Assembly (NCBI RefSeq): GCF_029625215.1
Contig: NZ_CP121197.1
Location: 2,480,001-2,544,000, forward strand
Reading direction: 5' to 3'
Source: Aurantibacillus circumpalustris
Lineage (GTDB): Bacteria > Bacteroidota > Bacteroidia > B-17B0 > Aurantibacillaceae
DNA length: 64,000 nt
In this document: in pieces, positions 61,237 to 64,000 of the stretch
Numbering within the stretch: the first letter of the stretch is position 1
Layout: each line of letters starts with the position of its first letter
The notes under the pieces: generated by a model
The model's input: the letters and a program-made list of their open reading frames with translations, nothing else
The model's database searches: none
Told to the model about the DNA's origin: nothing
Program-made: the position numbers and the translations under genes

Positions 61237-63588
61237 ATGAAAAAAAATTACAACATTCTAAAAAAACTGACGGTGGTCTTAGCCCTAGGCACGTCGAGTT
61301 TACAAGCACAAGTTTATTGCACTGCTCAATCTTATAGTATGTATGATGAGGAGATTACTAATGTTATGCTTAATGGAGCAAATACAAATCCAGCGTATTC
61401 GTTTGCTAATGCATGTACAACAACACCTCCAGGTCCCGGTTCTATATTGCACCAGTATGGAAATTTTACAGGCACTTCGTTAACTAATTTAGTTGCAGGA
61501 ACAGTGTCAACATTCTCAGTTTTTCAAGATGAGTGTGATGGCGCTTCATTTTATTATAATGGTTGTGGTGTATGGATTGATTGGAATCAAAATGGTGTAT
61601 TCACAGACCCAGGTGAAACAATATTTATAGATGGAACAACACTTCAAGGACCAAGAACAATTTCAGGTCCTGTATCAGTTCCTGGCGCAGCGCTTACAGG
61701 AAGTACTGTAATGCGTGTTATTGTTGCTGAAGGATATTCCGGCAGTAGTCTTAACCCTTGTCTTAGCCCTTCTTATGGTGAGGTTGAAGACTATAGGATT
61801 GATGTTTATCCTGCTGTTCCTTGCACAGGTATTCCAGTTTCTAACTCTGTGGCAGGTCCTACTGCTGCAATTTGTCCTAATTCAACTGCAAACTTAGGTT
61901 TAGCTTCAAATTATACAGTTGTTGGTCTTACTTACCAATGGCAATCTTCAACAAATTCTGCTGTTGGACCATTTTTTTCAGTACCTGGCGCAACAAATTC
62001 AGCATTTTCTGCACCTAATGTAACTGTTAATACTTGGTACACTGCTGTTATTACTTGTACTAACAGTACTGGTACTTATACTACTGCAGGACTTTCTGTT
62101 TCAGTACAGCCGGTTACTATTAACACAGTTCCTTACGAGGAAGGATTTGAAGGAATTGCAGGGCCTAATAAGCTTCCAAATTGTTCGTGGGCGACAAGTA
62201 ACTTGCCGGCAAATTGTCAAACTTACGTTTCGTCTAACACCCTTGGAAGAACTGCTCATACTGGTAGCAAGTTTGCTTCTTTTTACTATAATCCAACCGG
62301 TACAAATTATTTTTACACGAATGGTATTCAATTAAATGCTGGGGTTACTTATTCGGCAGGATTGTGGTTTCAAACTGATTATTCTGGAGCAGCTACTTGG
62401 ACAGATTTATCTATTTTATATGGTACTGCACAAAATCCAACAGGCTTAGTACCAATTGTTTCAACAAATGGACCAGTTATTAGTAATGTTTATAAGCCTT
62501 TATCAAATTTATTTACAGTGCCTTCAAGTGGTCTTTATTATATAGCAATTAAGGCGGTTGGTAGCTCTAACTGTTGTGCTTATTATGTAAGTTGGGATGA
62601 TTTATCTATTACTATTCCTTGTACTGCTACTTCGCCAAATACACCTTCAGTAACTATTAATACTGCTGGAACAACTACAATTTGTTCAGGAGATCAAATT
62701 ACATTGAATGCAGCTGGTGCGGATACATACACTTGGAACACTGGTTCTAATGCTGTAACACTTTCTGAAACACCTCCTGCTGGGATGATACCTTATGTTC
62801 TTGTTGGAACAAGTGCATTAACTGGTTGTACTAATACGGCTACTCAATATGTTTTAGTTAACGCTACCCCAACAATTTACATTGTTGCAAGTACTCAGAG
62901 TGTTTGTTCTGGATCACCAGTTCAACTGCAGGGCTTAGGAGCTTCAACTTACACATGGAGTAATGGTTCAGTTGCTCAAAATATTACTGTAAAACCTACA
63001 GTAGCTACCACTTACATTGCTTTGACTTCTGATGTTAATGGCTGTACAGGTACTGCAACGCAATTAATTGGCATTCACGAATTGCCAAACGTAACTGCTT
63101 CTACAGATCGTGCAGATATGTGCCCAACAGAAGTGGTTTCTTTATCAGCGGCAACCAATGCTTCAGGTTCTAATGTATCGTTTCAATGGGTTTCAAATAT
63201 TTCTCAAGTGGTATTAATTGGTAATCCTGTTAGTGTTTCTCCAAGTGCTCCTTCTCTTTATACAGTAACTGTAACAGATGGTAATGGTTGTAAAAAAGAA
63301 GCAGCTATTTTTCAAAATGTTCTTAACTGTACTGGAATAACTGAGAGAACTATTTTAAGTGGTTTAACAGTATACCCTAATCCAACTCATGGTGAGTTTT
63401 CAATTGAAACAGCAAATACTTTCGAGAAATCAATAGAAATTATTGATGTAGCTGGTAAGGTTGTTGTTAAATCTACTAGTAGTGCTGAAGTAGTTAAATT
63501 AAATCTAAAAGATTTCTCAAGTGGAATTTATTATGTAAAAATTCAATCAAACAATTCAGTTGATGTTGTTAAGGTTGTAAAACAATAA
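61237..63588 (+). CDS. T9SS cargo protein with GEVED head, jelly-roll, Ig-like stalk and type A sorting domain
   Basis: The 783-residue protein has a signal peptide (GTSSLQAQ), a head with the GEVED motif (VWIDWNQNGVFTDPGE ... YGEVEDYRIDVYP, about 25-190), one Ig-like domain and the same jelly-roll module as the beta-helix pair (298-461, FASFYYNPTGTNYFYTNGIQL, SWDDLSITIPC). Three Ig-like repeats and a sorting tail (from 711: VYPNPTHGEFSIET...GIYYVKIQS) follow. From the Ig domain onward it is a close homologue of the gene at 38051, while the head is entirely different. The GEVED domain is a common head of Bacteroidota surface proteins, ligand unknown. Confidence 0.9.
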   Translation: MKKNYNILKKLTVVLALGTSSLQAQVYCTAQSYSMYDEEITNVMLNGANTNPAYSFANACTTTPPGPGSILHQYGNFTGTSLTNLVAGTVSTFSVFQDECDGASFYYNGCGVWIDWNQNGVFTDPGETIFIDGTTLQGPRTISGPVSVPGAALTGSTVMRVIVAEGYSGSSLNPCLSPSYGEVEDYRIDVYPAVPCTGIPVSNSVAGPTAAICPNSTANLGLASNYTVVGLTYQWQSSTNSAVGPFFSVPGATNSAFSAPNVTVNTWYTAVITCTNSTGTYTTAGLSVSVQPVTINTVPYEEGFEGIAGPNKLPNCSWATSNLPANCQTYVSSNTLGRTAHTGSKFASFYYNPTGTNYFYTNGIQLNAGVTYSAGLWFQTDYSGAATWTDLSILYGTAQNPTGLVPIVSTNGPVISNVYKPLSNLFTVPSSGLYYIAIKAVGSSNCCAYYVSWDDLSITIPCTATSPNTPSVTINTAGTTTICSGDQITLNAAGADTYTWNTGSNAVTLSETPPAGMIPYVLVGTSALTGCTNTATQYVLVNATPTIYIVASTQSVCSGSPVQLQGLGASTYTWSNGSVAQNITVKPTVATTYIALTSDVNGCTGTATQLIGIHELPNVTASTDRADMCPTEVVSLSAATNASGSNVSFQWVSNISQVVLIGNPVSVSPSAPSLYTVTVTDGNGCKKEAAIFQNVLNCTGITERTILSGLTVYPNPTHGEFSIETANTFEKSIEIIDVAGKVVVKSTSSAEVVKLNLKDFSSGIYYVKIQSNNSVDVVKVVKQ

Positions 63589-63610
63589 ATAATTATTGAC
63601 CTTATTATTA

Positions 63611-63642
63611 AAAGCCTGCCTCGAAAGAGGCAGGCTTTTTTT
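63611..63642 (+). terminator. Terminator after the GEVED cargo gene
   Basis: A perfect 12-bp stem (63611-63622 with 63627-63638) is closed by a GAAA tetraloop and followed by a T-run. Confidence 0.93.
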
Positions 63643-63961
63643 GGTTAATAAAAAAATCCCTCGAAGCTTTGCTCAGGATTAGCCTGGCTTTTGACCACGA
63701 ACCTGTCAGCCGTCGTGGAGCTTTGGTAAAAACACGAATTAACGCGAATGAATTTTGTTAGCGAAAATCAGTATAATTAGTAGCAGAATACCTCTAGACT
63801 CTGTTTCGGGTTATTTATTCCAAAAATATAATTTGCTAGTATTAGAATTTTGATGATTGAAGTAAGACCCCTTTTGTCTAACATCCTCACATTGTTAGTT
63901 ATTAAACTTTAAATTATCCTAAACGTGTTGGCATTTTTCGCTCTTAGCAGAACATAAATGC
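63643..63961. other. Gene-free right end
   Basis: No gene is supported here. There is a piece reading AACACGAATTAACGCGAATG, of a kind common between Bacteroidota genes, but only one copy is in the window. Confidence 0.4.
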
Positions 63962-64000
63962 TAAATTTGTGGTGAACAATTAAAATTTAATATTATGGCT
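63962..64000 (+). promoter_or_regulatory. Possible promoter and start of a gene cut by the window end
   Basis: TAAATTTG (63962-63969) fits the -7 box, and ATGGCT begins at 63995, 25 bases later. Only two codons are visible, so the gene cannot be identified and may not exist. No TTG box is at the usual distance. Confidence 0.3.

Overview
The window is chromosomal DNA from a member of the Bacteroidota. It is AT-rich, and promoter-like sites match the Bacteroidota pattern TTG-N21/22-TAnnTTTG. Shine-Dalgarno sequences are rarely visible. There is a PorX regulator, and at least seven secreted proteins end in a type IX secretion (T9SS) type A sorting domain of the form YPNP..G...[GIYYVKI]...K. No rRNA, tRNA, CRISPR array, prophage or transposase was found.

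Layout: 1-6.8 kb is housekeeping (3' end of a DAxRH/AHE protein, GNAT acetyltransferase, thioredoxin-like 2Fe-2S ferredoxin, TIGR01777 epimerase, BirA, RsfS with a histone-like tail, FtsH). At 7.0 kb lies a broken relic of a secreted or gliding-type gene. 7.3-15.5 kb on the minus strand holds a lytic transglycosylase, then an exopolysaccharide cluster (WecA/MraY-like transferase, RmlC epimerase, Wzc tyrosine kinase, Wza-type export lipoprotein), then a 7TM-HD phosphodiesterase. 15.6-23.3 kb has RsmI-like methylase, MiaE, a family-9 glycosyltransferase, small proteins, surE / small membrane protein / lpxB, SpoIID and a GldM-C-like periplasmic protein. 23.4-37.6 kb has peptidase M49, an HD hydrolase, PorX, TsaE, a UbiA prenyltransferase, a polyprenyl glycosylphosphotransferase, a Gfo/Idh oxidoreductase, an ASST-like secreted protein, PCMT and outer-membrane proteins.

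38-54.7 kb is an array of six consecutive T9SS cargo genes, most followed by its own strong hairpin terminator. Two are paralogues with a beta-helix head, three are tandemly duplicated proteins with a glycine-rich (ALK/LTK-like) head, and one is a larger glycine-rich protein with nine Ig-like repeats. After pdhB, a family-4 glycosyltransferase and a cytochrome-P460-like lipoprotein come a kelch T9SS protein, an AlkC-like repair protein and a GEVED-headed T9SS protein that reuses the jelly-roll module of the beta-helix pair.

The most striking feature is this modular surface-protein system: exchangeable heads on a shared stalk and sorting tail. Signs of recent duplication, segment exchange and GGC-triplet tracts suggest ongoing diversification of the cell surface. 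PorX, the known T9SS regulator family, is encoded about 10 kb upstream of the array. Several intergenic regions carry fold-back repeats that no gene explains.
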